Shown: positions 1 to 12,599 of the stretch, piece after piece
How positions within the stretch are numbered: the first letter of the stretch is position 1
Layout of the letters: every line of letters begins with the position of its first letter
Translations under genes and position numbers: made by a program
DNA from: Allolobophora icterica
Taxonomy: Eukaryota > Annelida > Clitellata > Crassiclitellata > Lumbricidae
Length of the DNA stretch: 64,000 bases
Assembly: GCA_963556255.1 (NCBI GenBank)
Contig: OY744605.1
Location: 33,546,463 to 33,610,462, forward strand
Direction of reading: 5' to 3'
Notes under the pieces: model-generated
What the model saw: only the letters and a program-made list of their open reading frames with translations
What the model was told of the DNA's origin: nothing
Databases searched by the model: none

Positions 1-1
1 T

Positions 2-3000
2 TTACCGTCTTCAACTCCACGTTTACGAAATACAAAACCGAGTTGGAGAAACATTAGAAAAGTCATAAGCAATCTGGCTGATGGAGACTTGAATCTTGGA
101 AAGCTTCTGTTTCGGAAGAGTTCAAGTGAATTAAATGGACACATCGTGGAAGCTAACAGCACTGAAAGCTTACCAGGGTGAGCTAGTTTGTTGACTCTCA
201 TGTCACCTGTTTCTTGTGAGTCATGCTCATTTCTTGCTTTCCTAATCAGTAATAATATTGATGGCAATAAGAGAATTATATAGCACCATAATTGACTATG
301 GCAGTGGAAATGGTTGAATTTATATATACCACAAAAATCATCATGTCAGATCATGAAAAGAAATGTTTCAGTGCAGAAAAGTGAAAAAATGCACTGAAAT
401 AAACTGAATACAACCACAAATTACCGAGTGTAGCAACAATGTTTCAAAGGCATGATGTGACAGATGTTTCAGCACTGTTGCAAATCTATACAGAAGAGCT
501 ATAGAAAAGCTCACTTACATTACATTGGCTTGACACTACAGTGGCAATGATATATTTTCAGGCACACTAATGCAGAAGCCAGATGGAGTTCCCTTTTCTT
601 TCAAATCATCTTTAACACTTTAACGATGAGCTGCATTGGTTTAATAGTTGCCTTTAGTACACTCTTGCCGTTAAAGGGTTAGCTGATTGTGTATGCTAGT
701 TAAATACCAGTATTTGTAATAAATCTTTTTCTATCAAAACTGAAAGCATTAAAATTAAGCAGTTACTTTAAAGCAATGAAATAACAACACATTGTATTTT
801 ATAGGCAATTAAATTACTATATTTTTTTATTAGAAGATTTCAGGATGAAGATAATTTACGAGCAGTAAAAGACTCATTTTCCAAAGAAGCAGCTGTACCC
901 CTGCGCAAGTATGGCTGGGCACAGATTCCATCAAATTCTCACCTGTTCTACACTAATCGCCTCGCTGTAGCTGGACATACCCAGTCACTGATGGATGTTC
1001 GATTAAATGATGACGAGATTCGCAGAAACAGGTCTGTGAAGATTTTACAAACCCATAACTGTTAATGGGCATAATATAATTTTAAGTGGGTGTTTATAGT
1101 TGTATGATAGTGAAGTGTATAATATGCTGGTTTGTCAACTGTGAGATTGGAGCTCAAATACACACCAAGGCAGGAGGATATTTCAAGATTTCTGCTCTAC
1201 CTGCACCACATAGTGAACACAGCTCTAAAATAAATACAATGACTGTACACTGTTAGTGTAAAGATGAGACAGTGAGGGAGAGTACTTGATTGTCTGCATG
1301 CCAAGGCTAAAAATTAAGTCACTAACCCATTGTCATCTCAGGGTTAGCTCAATGGGCTCTTAGTTTATGAGACCTAAACCATTTTGATATTCTTTTGATT
1401 TTTATTTAAAAATAAAACTTTAATGACAGTTGTTCTTGTGGCAATCTGAAAGCTAGACAGTAATGAACATATTCTGTTGTTATCTAATCTGATGTTTGCT
1501 AGTACATGAAACAGCACTGTCCCTACAAGTTGTAGCAAAACGTGTTTCTAATAGACATATTCTTTCATTCTTTTCATCAGGGTTCTGTCGTTAGTTGTTC
1601 GGGAATTAATGATGACGGAAAGTGATTATATGAACTCACTGGACTACATCATCAGCAATTACATCCCAGAGCTGCTTTCTGATGATGTTGTACAGCCGCT
1701 GCGTGGCAAGAAGAACGTGATCTTTGGAAACATTGAGAAGATTTACGAATTTCACAGCCAGATCTTTCTGACGAAGATTGAACAGTGTGAGAATTCTCCA
1801 TTTCAACTAGGTGCCTGTTTCCTTGAACACGTAAGTGGCTGACCCTGGATTTTTTTTGTCTTGAGTGTTTTTTGTTGGACAGTACAGGTATTATATAGGT
1901 AGTGCAGCAGGTAGAGCGTCAGTCTCATAATAAAAAAAACAATCAAGAGTTTGAGATTGGATTTTCTGTGGCAAATATAGAAGCCAAACATTGCAATAAG
2001 CAGTGGTGGGTCTATGTTTTCCAACAGGGAGGCCATGCTAGGGTCTAGCTTCCTTTAGGAAGGCCATTTATATTCGTGGGTTTGTCTGAAACTTAATGTG
2101 TTTTCACACCAAGTCACAAATTGATGAGATTTGAATTGCTCATAGACTGCCAATGTTATTGTTAAGACAAAATTATCTGTGTTTAATTGTTGGTGTATTT
2201 CATGAAAAGCAAGTTTATATGGTTCGAGACAAAAAGCTCTGTATAATGTATCATGAACCTAATAATTTCTGTCACCAGTCATCCTCAAAATTGTGTTGTA
2301 TAAGATTTGATAGTATTGTTATATGTGTATTTAAGCGCCATGATCTAACGACTAGAAGCATGATGCACTTCTGAAATTTCTACAGGGGGAATTATCAAAT
2401 TACAGTTGTATTGTATTTTGTTCTATCAGTCATTGGTGCTGAGCAGTTGTACTTGGACTTGCTCAAGTTCCTCTGGCAGTAGCTGTCTCAGGGTGGGCTA
2501 CAACTAATCTAATGACTTCTAAAGCACTGTTATCATAATGTCCAAGACATCAGTCGATGGTTGCCTCAAGTGAAATTACAACAAAAGTCATAATCCATTC
2601 GAACAGCCAGGTCGAAATCCAACAGATCAGATAAACCAGAAGCTGGTTGTGGTGGGTATGCAAGTTGAAAAAGATGAGACTTAAGTTCAGACCTAAATGA
2701 TATGCAAAGAATTGACAGAACAAACTCAATCGGACAGTGAATTACAAAGCTTTAGAACAGCGACCAAGAAAGCCCGAGGACCCAACGTGTTCGTGTATGG
2801 GGCACATCTTGATGTGTCATAGCATCCATTGAGTGCAATATCTATTTATATGAGGGGTAAGCATGGAATAGATATAGTTTGGTTGACTGAGTTTTATTAC
2901 TTTGTGAACTGTTAGGCAGAGTTTGAAATTGATTCTTTGCTCAATGAGCAGTCAGTGCAATATGGGTGTGATATGCTGTTGTCCTTGTTATGGCCCTGGC

Positions 3001-3181
3001 AAGAGGTTTTTGAACTGTTTGTAGCTTATGCAGATTTCCTGCACAATTTGCATTACAAGGCCAGCACTCAAACCAACCAGCCACTGAGTCACAAGATTTC
3101 TGATGATAAAGTAAGGGCATGATAGTTTCACAGATTCACAGTTTGGTGTGACCGTGCATGCATCACAAATTTAATTAATTA

Positions 3182-3220
<39 letters not shown>

Positions 3221-6200
3221 CTTGAACATTTCTGTTCATACAGGAGTCTGAGTTCTATTTGTATGCTCTGTACAACAAAAATAAACCAAAAGCCGACATG
3301 TTGATGGCAGAATATGGAACCAGATACTTTAAGGTAATTTCTTGGTCAAGGGAACAGTTCATAAATACACATCAGCGTATTTTGATTTTTATGGCATTCA
3401 TAATTACCAGGTTGTAGGTTCCTGTTTGTGTTTGTTTTAGTGCTGTATATTGTTTTGTGTTGCATTCATGTATCAGATATGCAAATGTTAGATTTAACCA
3501 TTTTTCTTTGGGCGTGCTGTCGTAACTGCAACTTTGCATTTCTTCGGTTCTTCAAAGGTTAAATCCAGAGAAACTGCTTATTTTGGTTTGGAATTAAACA
3601 GGGTTTATTTGTCTTATATGATCAGGAATCTTTCTGTTAAATTGTCTGTAAAACTGTTTTTAGAAAAAGCAGCGGGAACTGGATGATCGGATGGACCTAA
3701 GTAGCTACTTGTTAAAACCGGTTCAGCGCATGGGCAAGTACGCTCTGCTTTTGCGCCAAATCATCAAGGAATGTCCGGAGACTCATCCAGAATTCTCTGA
3801 CCTTCAAGTAATTAACACTAAACCATTTAACCACTTTTACATATACAATGGGTGGTTCAGAATTGTTTTAAACCATTTTTACACTTACAGTGGGTGATTC
3901 AAAATGGTTATGAAACCCCATTAAACTGTGTGTTATTAAACATTGCAGTCTAACGTGTTGCAAACTCAAAGATCCATTTTTCCACCAACAATAAATTCTT
4001 GACACTTGTCTCTGCCATAATTCTCACATGTTTAAAACAGTTGCAAGAGGCACTGCACAGGTTCCTGGCTGACTAGACTGCATTTTAAAGATCCCCTTTG
4101 TGAATAGGGTTTGATTATTAATTAGTGCACCCTGGAATGCATTAGAGAGCTCTCTGTTCCTGTTGCTAAGCAGCACTGTAGCACTTGGGTACTGCTTTCC
4201 CATGCAATAACATGATGCATTCTGTAGAGCATCTTGTGCACTGGAACATTTTCTACTGTTTAAGGAAACATTCTCAGTTTACTTTCATTCACAGCTTCTT
4301 AGATCTGACAGACTGCCATATCAGAGTGCCTTGAGAAGTCCTTGAAAGGTACTATGTATTGGATGTTGTATGTGAACTGCGAGCATTTGGTTTTGAAGCA
4401 AAAATTGTATTATTACTGGTATATGTATGTGATGTGTAGAAAATAAACCTCTGCTTAAAATGATAGGGCATCTGTGAGTTAATAAGTTTATTGCTTATAA
4501 GTTTGAAACATTTGTGAAATAAATCATTATCTGTCTGTGATTGAAATTCTTTTCAGGCTGCATTAGAAATGGTAAAGTTTCAGCTGCGACATGGCAATGA
4601 TCTGTTGGCAATGGACTGTCTCAGAGATTGTGATGTGAGTTTCACTTTACTTTCATCATCTTATTTTCCCATACGTTGCATTACATTTCCTTAATCTTTT
4701 CATCCCTTGGATAGAATTACTTGGCTCTCATCATGCCTCTTCCTACTTGTACATTACAGCTTGTCCTTGATGCTTTTCTGTAAAAATGTAGAATTTAAAC
4801 TGCTTTTCAAAATTGCATATCTCATAATTTGGTGGGCAGCATCCAAGTACTGATTTAAAACTTAGTTTGATTCTATGTTAAGTTTTTGAATGCAATATAT
4901 TCAATGTATTGCTGTTTTTGTATATTCTACACTCTGTCAGAATCATTAAGTTTGATTAAAATATTGTACATTCATAGTACATCAGAAAGTAAACTGCAGA
5001 AAGGCAAAGTTCTGAGGTAGAAGTGTGAACACACTCATCTTGCAGATAGAGTTTCTGTCCTTATATTACACGGGATTGACAAGAAATTGCCTTTTTCTCT
5101 TAACACATGGAGATTTGAACCTCAAATGCAGTAGTTGAAGTCATCTTCATCTTCCTCTTCGCACAGTACTTGCTATGGCGCCACTGAACCGGTGCTCAGC
5201 AGCGCCTTACATGATTTTTTATGATAGTAACAGATACAGTTTTACAGGAGTCCAATTTAACTGTATAGACGGCAGCCATGAACGGCGCCCATCTGTCTTA
5301 CCACTCAATTTTACAGTCGCCCTGTAGCGAATGCAAGGCTGAACCAACCTTATGGGGCTATAGCAGGCATGGCGAACCTTTTTTAGCTCGCGTGCCAGAA
5401 AATAGTCCTTAAAGAGAGTGGAAAATTTCGCATGCCAGACATTTTATTGAACCAAAGAACACGGAATGAAGCACCCCAAAAAAAGTAAAAGCTAATATTG
5501 AAGAGTCATTGCCATGGGCGTCCACAGGAATTTTTTAGGGGGCCACTTTTTTATGGGGGCAAAATGACGTTTTTGTATAGAAAAAATTTGCATAGAGAAA
5601 AATTTAAAAATAAATAATGATCAAGGACTTTACCTAAATAATTAAGTGTTATTTCACCATGAAAATCGCTTTGGGAGTGTTAAATAATCATAATAATCCA
5701 AACACATTTTTGTAAAATATTTGCAATATCCAGGGGCAAATGCCCCTTGCCCCTCCGGATGCCCATGGTCGATTATTTTTGGACGAGGCCACTTAGTAAT
5801 GCGATTTATTTATAATTATAATTTTATACAGTGTCAGTGTGATTTTTGTTGCTGGACAGTAGATGCCAATTATTTTATGTCTGGTTGTATTTTCTTGTTT
5901 TCAGTGCCACGCATGCAGCACTTATACGCCCCTGTCATAGATTAATCTGTTTCTAATGTCAGACTTAATGAAATTCATGGTTGAGAACAAAGATTTGCAC
6001 GAGTAGGCCCTAACTTGACGAAAAAAATCGATAAAATTCCAAATGCGACTGTTTTGAGTGTATTAAATGTGTGTGGAAGCGATATTCATGTTCGAAGAAC
6101 TTCATTTTCTGCCGAAATATCCAATACTGTTCCTTTGAATCCTTCCAAATGATCACGTTCGAAGTTACAATAATAGCAGGCTGACATGATGCATTAGATG

Positions 6201-9200
6201 CAAGAGTAAAAATTTATGGTCTAACTTCATTTTTTGAATGCAATTTAAAACTTAAGGCCTAACAATTACTATAGTTTTATGCAACACTGAATCAGGAAAA
6301 ACATTGCAGATAAAGAAATAAAAAGAAGTATGAAAAACATGAAAGTTCAGAGTTCAGTGGCATGCCAAGCAAAATCTGTTGGCGTGCCAGGTTGGGCACG
6401 CGTGCCATAGGTTCACCATCCCTGGGCTATAGGTTATCGAACCCGCGTCCTTCTGATCTTCATTCCAGCCTGTTACCATTCATCCATCTCCCCGCAATGT
6501 GTTTCTTCAAGGCTAACTCAAATCTTACTACATTACATGTAGTTCTACTGTTTCATGGCTTTCTTTTTTTAGGTCAACCTTCAGGAACAAGGAATGCTCT
6601 TGAGACAACATGAGTTTCTGGTTTTCCATGGCAGGAAGAAGTGTCTGAGACAGGTTTTCCTTTTCGAAGAGCTTGTTTTGTTCAGTAAGGCGAGACGTGG
6701 CGCCAGCGGGCACGATACTTACATCTACAAGAACAGCATTAAGGTTTGTTATGCTCGGCAGTGTATTTTTAATTTCAGTAATAGCCTTCAGACATTGTAA
6801 GCTTCAGTTTTTAAATTGAGTTAAATAAGTAAGCTAAAATAAATTCAGTATCTAGTCTTATTTCTGATAATTTACCCAACCAAATTTTGAGTCATTGTTA
6901 CTGTTGTTGAGCTGAAATTTAAAACATGTCGGAGCATCATCAGTCACACGACTGATGATGAAACATACTCAACACTCTAACGACGAGCTGCATTGGTTTC
7001 CAAGTCACTTTAGTACAGTCGTGTTGTTAAGGAGTCAACAAACAGACACCTAACCTTGTCTAATGTCTACTTTGTGTTACTACTTTAACTGAGTTTCATG
7101 ATTATTTAATTGCCTGAAACTGTAGCCGATGAAATTGAATGGATGTTCTTTTTATTTTCTTGATTTTTATCTGAGACATTTCTTTCTGCAGACATCCGAT
7201 CTTGGTCTCACGGAGTCGGTCGGTGAAAGTGGGTGTCGATTTGAACTTTGGTTTCGTAAACGTACTCAGGGCATGACTTACATCCTACAGTTGCAGTCAC
7301 CCGATATCAAGCAGCAGTGGGTCGACGACATTTCACGAATACTTTGGAAGCAGACATTCCGAAATCGTGAACGGCGACTGGCGGAGATGGCGTATATGGG
7401 AATCGGATCAAAACCATCGCTAGATCTCAAACAGAGCAAGGACAATATCAACGACAGATTCATAAATATTGGTGCTTCAGGTTGGAATCGAGGTGATAAC
7501 TTGTGTTGATGCAGTATTATTTAAATATCTCCAGAAGTTATGGAAATTAATTAAAGAGCCATTTATGGATGAACATCCCACCTTAATGGCCATCTATTTA
7601 TTTTTTACAGGCTTTTATTTATGTTTGAATGTAATGTAATGTAACAGAACAGATATGAGGGTATTTTGACCAGTTGAGAACCGTCTTGAGGTTACATATT
7701 GAACTTTACCAGTCCTGCTATAGTGAAGTTACAGCAGTCAGTTTGAGTCAGTATAAATGAGTGAACTAGGGTCATGGCAGCATTGAATGAAAGGTTATGC
7801 CATATGACCCAAATCTGAGTGACACCAATGATAGAAAGAAATTGATGTGGCCATGTGCTGCCCAAATGCACCAGTAGTGCTCCTTCGATCTTGTTGTGCG
7901 TAATGTGTGTCCAGTCATTAGTACTGCATTCGGACATTTCAGCCAAAGCGGTCAGATGACATCCATCCCTGTACTTCAAAATGGTGGCTCATGCATTCAA
8001 CACATGGGCAAGTGCTTCAGATGGATGGCAGATTGTACATAACTGAACGTCATCTGCATAGTGCATACTGGTTATGCCATGCACCGAGGGCAGAGACGAG
8101 TCGGGTCAGATGAGATGTATAGAAGAAGAAGAAGAAGAAGAGCAGTCCCTTAAGCTAGCCCTGAGGCAGCCATGGGTATGAAGTGTTAGCGACTTCATTT
8201 TCTTAGCCTCGGCATATGAGGGCGGGTGGCCAGTCCTCTCCCTCACCGTCTCATCTTCCCACTGACAGTGTACGGTCAGTGTACTCATCATAGCTGAGTT
8301 GGCTAGGGGGTGCAAGTGGATTTGAACCCCCGATATAGAGTATACGTATAAAGACTGAGCCGTGTGGGATGCCAAATGGAACTGGTGCCCAAGTCAAGTG
8401 GTCTGAACCCATCACGTGTTTTTTGCAAATAAATCTGAAGATGTTTTTTGTTTTATCTTCTTAGCAATGAGGCCAAAGAGCATGTCTCTGGCCGGTGGTT
8501 ATGATGGTCGACGCCCACACTCGTTGATCTCCGTCAGTAGCATTTCTTCATCAGCAAGCAGCTACTCCTCTGGCTACGGAAGCTGCCTTTCGTCTGGCTA
8601 TGGTGCCATTGGAGGAACGCTTACAACAACGAAAGAATCTCCACTGGAGTATGTCATGGTTGGGTGTGAAGGTATCTTAAACTTCCACTTTGTTCTAACG
8701 ATATATAGCGAGTTGTTTTTGTGAATGTTGACTGGGCAATACACGCAAGAACTGCTCCTTTAAAGGAATTGAAATTTACAGGAAAGATTTAACGTTTTAG
8801 AGAAAAGGAAGGAGCTGAATAGAATGAGTTTGAAAACACCAATTGACATCAGCAGCCTAGATGAATTTATACTACCTCTGAGTATATTTGTACTACCTTT
8901 GCGTATATTGAGGCACAAACAGTCTAGAAGTAAACCTGCGGCGCTACAATTACCTGAGATTTTCAGTTCAGTATTCTCCCTTTACTTGCTGCCAGTTTCC
9001 TTGCAGTGTCTCAGGTGTGAGATTTCATTACCAGTACATGATCCCAGGCGAAAAAGACGTTTCCACTATGCTTTCATTTGGCAATGTATGCTGACATTTG
9101 GTCTGCATGTTGTGATTGATAACTGACCACACACATCACCTGGAGTATTGATGTAAACAGGTGGCCAGTGGATTATGGTCCTCTGTTAGCTGCCATCTGT

Positions 9201-9780
9201 TGCCAAGTCAACAAATGATGTGACTTGAAATTTAATTATTACAGATGATAATAAATGTTGCCATTACACATCATTACTGTTGGTTTAACTGTTGGTTTAA
9301 CTGTTGGTTTAACTGTTGGTTTAACTGTTGGTTTAACTGTTGGTTAACATTATAATAGCAAGCTACTTCTAGGGTGCTTTGCATTGTCTGCATTGTTTAT
9401 TTCCTTCAGAAGCTGATTTGTCGAGGCTGAACATCCAAAACAATACCTCAGGTTCAACTTTTGCACTTTCTGGTGCCAATGCTGATGACAGTGCAGCACT
9501 GGACATTAGTGACAGTGCAGCACTGGACGTTAGTGACAGTGCAGCACTGGACGTTAGTGCCAGTGCTAGTGACAGCAATGGTGTCGTTGGACAGAATTGC
9601 ACTGTGTCTGTAGAGGAAGAGGAAGAGGCTATAGGCTGTGGTGATCCTGCTCTTTCTCCAGATCACCTGAGAGAAGATGCGTATACGCAAACAACACTAC
9701 CGCGGCCGCTGAAAACACCGCCCATGAATTCCATGGCTCCGATAGCGGCTCTAGATTCTGACTCGGACGATTTTTATTAG
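2..9780 (+). CDS. PLEKHG4: PLEKHG4/puratrophin-1-like RhoGEF, 3' ten coding exons (5'-partial)
   Basis: Exons read by eye: 2-177, 834-1031, 1581-1830, 3244-3333, 3664-3807, 4557-4634, 6573-6743, 7192-7480, 8465-8671, 9410-9780. All junctions are GT-AG, phases agree, and they give 657 residues ending LDSDSDDFY plus TAG. The DH domain begins in exon 3 (VLSLVVRELMMTESDYMNSL), and exon 5 carries the DH signature SYLLKPVQRMGKYALLL, typical of the PLEKHG4/PLEKHG4B/ARHGEF40/quattro group. Exon 6 (RHGNDLLAMDCLRDCD) leads into the PH domain of exons 7-8 (FLFEELVLFSK; FELWFRKR; WVDDISRILWKQ), followed by MAYMGIGSKPSLD and a Ser-rich RPHSLISVSS tail as in PLEKHG4. Family role: guanine-nucleotide exchange on Rho GTPases at the actin cytoskeleton. 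The Sec14 and spectrin-like N-terminus expected for the family lies outside the window. Paralogue assignment within the group is less certain than the family. Confidence 0.9.
614..680 (+). mobile_element. 66-bp miniature TIR element, copy 1
   Basis: Starts AACACTTTAACGATGAG and ends with an imperfect inverted copy (CCGTTAAAGGGTT). The core GAGCTGCATTGGTTT and TTTAGTACAC recur at 6971-7035, 12600-12667, 23577-23637 and 23917-23981 in both orientations. It lies in a RhoGEF intron. Confidence 0.6.
1143..1375 (+). repeat. SINE-A, degenerate copy (RhoGEF intron)
   Basis: Shares its body with the better copy at 44570-44816: GAGATTTCTGCTC..ACCTGCA, the TGTACACTGTNAGTG..AAGATGAGACAGTGAGGGAGAG block and the GGCTAA..AAGTC..CTAAC end. 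It is worn and has no poly-triplet tail left. Confidence 0.6.
1895..1975 (+). repeat. tRNA-like SINE head in RhoGEF intron
   Basis: TAGTGCAGCAGGTAGAGCGTC resembles a tRNA A-box region, and GAGTTTGAGATTGGA resembles a B box about 45 bp later. Too short and degenerate for a functional tRNA; a tRNA-derived SINE fragment fits better. Confidence 0.4.
3180..3219 (+). repeat. (TAA)n microsatellite
   Basis: About twelve TAA triplets preceded by TTAATTAATTAA, 25 bp upstream of the exon starting at 3244. Confidence 0.95.
5364..6424 (-). mobile_element. hAT-superfamily element with intact 8-bp TSD (GGCTATAG)
   Basis: Termini CAGGCATGGCGAACC and GGTTCACCATCCCTG are imperfect inverted repeats with the CAG..CTG ends usual for hAT. 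They are flanked by perfect 8-bp duplications GGCTATAG at 5356-5363 and 6425-6432. On the minus strand at about 5930-5995 a transposase remnant reads FSTMNFIKSDIRNRLIYD, which resembles the C-terminal part of ZBED/GTF2IRD2-type hAT transposases. No long ORF remains, so the copy is dead. A second MITE (5513-5767) sits inside it. Confidence 0.85.
5513..5767 (+). mobile_element. MITE M2 (CATGGGCGTCC ends), nested in the hAT element
   Basis: Begins CATGGGCGTCCACAGG and ends GGATGCCCATG as an inverted repeat, with GGGGGC-rich subterminal stretches. It matches the copy at 19721-19891, which has a recognisable duplication; the flanks here are no longer a convincing TSD. Confidence 0.65.
6971..7035 (+). 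mobile_element. 66-bp miniature TIR element, copy 2
   Basis: AACACTCTAACGACGAGCTG start, TTTAGTACAG near the end and a partly mutated right repeat. Same element as 614-680; in the intron between the two PH-domain exons. Confidence 0.55.
7690..8110 (-). pseudogene. LINE reverse-transcriptase remnant (CR1/L2-like) in RhoGEF intron
   Basis: Minus-strand translation, with several stops and frameshifts, retains non-LTR RT landmarks: a QYA-DDVQL-like stretch, an ALAHVLNA segment, LLVHLGSTWPHQ, and near the end LVHSFILTQTDCCN followed by AGLVKFNM. This is the thumb region seen more clearly in the 32540-33575 copy. It is truncated and non-functional. Confidence 0.6.
8118..8395 (-). repeat. SINE-A, best-preserved tRNA head
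   Basis: On the minus strand the head contains GGGGGTTCAAATCC, a canonical B box, and upstream CGGCTCAG resembling an A box. The body follows with the GGGAAGATGAGACGGTGAGG block and the end CTTCATACCCATGGCTGCC...AAGGGACTG, then a (CTT)n tail, seen on + as AGAAGAAGAAG at 8119-8140. It adjoins the LINE remnant and ends about 70 bp before the exon at 8465. Confidence 0.75.
9277..9348 (+). repeat. 12-bp tandem repeat (TGTTGGTTTAAC)6 in last RhoGEF intron
   Basis: About six perfect copies of TGTTGGTTTAAC end roughly 60 bp upstream of the last exon. The intron is otherwise unremarkable. Confidence 0.9.
9489..9560 (+). repeat. 24-bp tandem repeat inside the last RhoGEF exon
   Basis: Three nearly identical 24-bp units encode DSAALDIS, DSAALDVS and DSAALDVS in the acidic low-complexity C-terminal tail. 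The unit length is a multiple of three, so copy-number change would keep the frame. Confidence 0.85.
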
Positions 9781-10759
9781 AGAATAGGTTCATTCGGTGA
9801 GTTATGTCCGCCCATGTGGTTTGTAAGTTAGACCACATTCAGCATCTCCTCTGCACATCATGAGAGGAGGATTCCTACGAAAACTGGAGATGAGACTGGT
9901 AAGCTAGATAAACCTGGACGATGGTTTCCATAATCGTTGGTTAACTGTAACTGTGAGAATAATGATTTTCTGAGCATCGTCATAGCAAGCTACGTCTAGG
10001 ATGCTTTACGTTGTAAGTATCGAATTAGGTTATTTGCGAAAGAACCTCAGAAATATGAAGCATACATAGTCTTCTTTAACCAGTTTGTGGATAAATCTTT
10101 ACTGGTTCTATGGTTTCAGTTTAATTTATTGGAACCAGTCAGACATAAAATGTCAGTGGCTTTTCTCTGAATGTATTTGTAGTTAAAAATTCTTAATTTT
10201 TGTAAGTTAATACGTTGCACATATGTTACTTGTTTCAAATTTTCAATCAGTGACAATCGTACACAGATTGCCTTGAATGGAATATTATGTAGGATATTTT
10301 TACTGAAGCAAGATGCACAAGCATTACGTGTACAGGGCAACACAGTTTGAACTTTATTAGGTGCAACAATTTAATTTTCATTTATTTCACTTAATGATAT
10401 GGACACAAATCCTTAGAGTGATGAAACGGATACAGTGTCACTGCTTAGCCATCCAGTTCTACTTACTATGGATGTAGGCAAAATGTAAAATAGATTTTCT
10501 TAGCCCCGAGGTATAAACGATCCCTCACGAATTCCATAAAATAAAACGTGCAAGCGAAAAATACATACTGAGTGAAGGTTATGTGATTTCCTGTTTTATT
10601 CCTGAGTTTTGAAAATACCTAATGCTTTAGGATCAGTTTCAATTTTACCCTTTTGTCAAGCTATGTGGCATGACTTATTAATTCTTAGAATATACATGAT
10701 AGGAACATAAAGCAAAGACTTTTCACTATTATTTGTTCTTCGTAGAATAAATTAGGGAA

Positions 10760-10860
10760 ATAAGAGTGGCACGATAGTTCAGTGGTTAATGTTCATAGCT
10801 ACCATCCTAAGTTGGGGAGGGGCCTTCCAGTCTCAAACAAAAGAGAAAGATACTTGAAGA
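10760..10860 (+). repeat. tRNA-derived SINE head
   Basis: GTGGCACGATAGTTCAGTGG resembles the 5' end and A box of a tRNA, and CTTCCAGTCTCAAAC lies at B-box distance. No typical tRNA fold is evident. Confidence 0.45.
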
Positions 10861-11549
10861 TCTTTCTTTTGCTTTGAAAAACTAGGTTGTAAAATGAGCA
10901 ATTGACTAAACACATGTAATAGGAAGATTACACAGCAAGGCAAAGAACAAGCTGTCATAGTAAGCCAAGGTTCAGAACGTTGGAATCGCCAACAGTCTTA
11001 TCAGCGTTTTGAAACCCGTAACTACTTCTAACTTATGGGACTGATCGTCTTAATCAACGATGTCTCAGACTTATAAATCTTGAAGCTTATAAAAAAAGAA
11101 AATTGACTGTGGGTGGTAATGTTAAAAGATAGGTAAAGAAACTTCTGATCCATTGTAAAGTCATGCTTTATTTACTACATCTTATTGTTATTGGCTGATT
11201 AAAATTTTCGTCATGATTATGAATTTTGGAAGTCAATTCTAGAGCATCTTAATTCTTTGTATCTGTGCTGTGTAGTCTGTTGATGTACTTGCTAGGTGCA
11301 AATCAGGCATTCTGTTCACATGTGTGATGTGTTCTATGAGTTAGCTGAACCATTGTTTTTGTGATGCAGTTCATTGTTGCTGACTTTGTACCTGTACTTC
11401 TTGATGACAAACATTTCAGTTGTTTAGCTGATTACCGACAAACAGGAGACAGTAACCAATAAACCACATGACACATCTGTAGTGAGCTGAGGCTCACTAC
11501 AGACGTCCTAATATTTAAAGCCATATTTGACCATAAACTGTGAAGCACG

Positions 11550-11625
11550 TCAGTTTAAGTAGTCATGTGACTACATGTCAATTTAAGTAGTCATGTGACT
11601 ACACATCTATATAAGTAGTCATGTT
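11550..11625 (+). repeat. Three-copy tandem repeat with near-palindromic core
   Basis: The unit AATTTAAGTAGTCATGTGAC recurs about every 30 bp. Each core GTAGTCATGTGACTAC is nearly self-complementary, around CATGTG. Confidence 0.7.
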
Positions 11626-12392
11626 TAAATTTTGCTTTACAGTCTATCCTAAGTCATCACAATTAACAACAAAGTTATGTCTTTTGTTTAGTGAGCTGCT
11701 TTACACGTGTTAACAGGGTGATGACCATGTCTGTTATTATTAATTCAACATTTTTGTATATATACAAGATAACGCAGTTGTGGTTGCATGTGTAAACGTG
11801 AATTGGGTTGGCGAAATTTATTTGTGACTAGCCTTTTTATATATTGCAGTGAAGAATGCTTAATATTGTAAGCTATTTTTTTTTACAAAGCATGTATGTT
11901 CTTAAATGCTGTATAATGAACAGAATATTTTGAAAATGATTTAATATGGTTTTTCTGATTCACTTACGAATTCTTCAACAGGGTTAAGAGTTACCTCTCT
12001 CAAAAAACCTATGACTCTTGATTATGTGTTTACTGTTCTTGTTTTATTATTACTATTTAATTAAAGCAGTCGTATTAAACGAAAGCTTGCATTGTGCTTC
12101 TGGTCCAATGCATTATTAATAATTGCATATTATTGTGTTATTGTTGTGTATTGTTCGAGTAGTGTGGTACAGTAGTTTAGTTACTCTAGTGGTTACTGGT
12201 TGGCTGTTTTACCATTTTTCTATTTAAAAAACAAAGACCTGTACAGGATTATAATGTATGGACTGAAGAATAATGCAGAATGCAAATGTTGAGATACGTT
12301 TTAGCTGTTATGGTTATGTAGATGCAATCACTTTCAGCTCAAGACCAAACACTTCTGTTTCTTTCATACAGGTTAGTTTTATTCTGCTGAGG

Positions 12393-12440
12393 CTAAGAAA
12401 ATGTTGCTAACACTTCATACCCATCACGGTAGCTCAAGGG
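12393..12440 (+). repeat. SINE-A 3' fragment
   Basis: GAGGCTAAGAAAATG followed by CTAACACTTCATACCCAT and AAGGGACTGCTT equals the 3' end of the 44570-44816 SINE. Confidence 0.6.
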
Positions 12441-12599
12441 ACTGCTTCATAGTTTAGGTTACTGTAGTTAACCTAGTTTTTATAGAATTTTTATGTCAGT
12501 TTATGTTAGTATTTTTAGGTTGGTTTAGTTCAGTTTGGATTTATTAAGATTTAAGGCATGGTAGTTCAGTTTAGGTTGGTTTAGTAGTTAGGTTAGTTT

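Larger units (their letters stand above)
5135..6505 (-). repeat. tRNA-derived SINE (family C), interrupted by a hAT element
   Basis: Read on the minus strand, a tRNA-like head at about 6505-6433 has an A-box-like GGATGAATGGTAACAGG and a clear B box GGGTTCGATAACC. The body continues after the 5364-6424 insertion down to a GAAGAGGAAGATGAAGATG purine tail at about 5140. It occupies the RhoGEF intron between exons 4557-4634 and 6573-6743; its head ends only about 70 bp before the downstream exon. Confidence 0.6.

Noticed and set aside
2937..3122. 61-codon frame in a RhoGEF intron, considered as an extra DH exon
   Set aside because: The peptide does not fit the DH domain; exon 1581-1830 joins in phase to 3244-3333, which continues the DH sequence.
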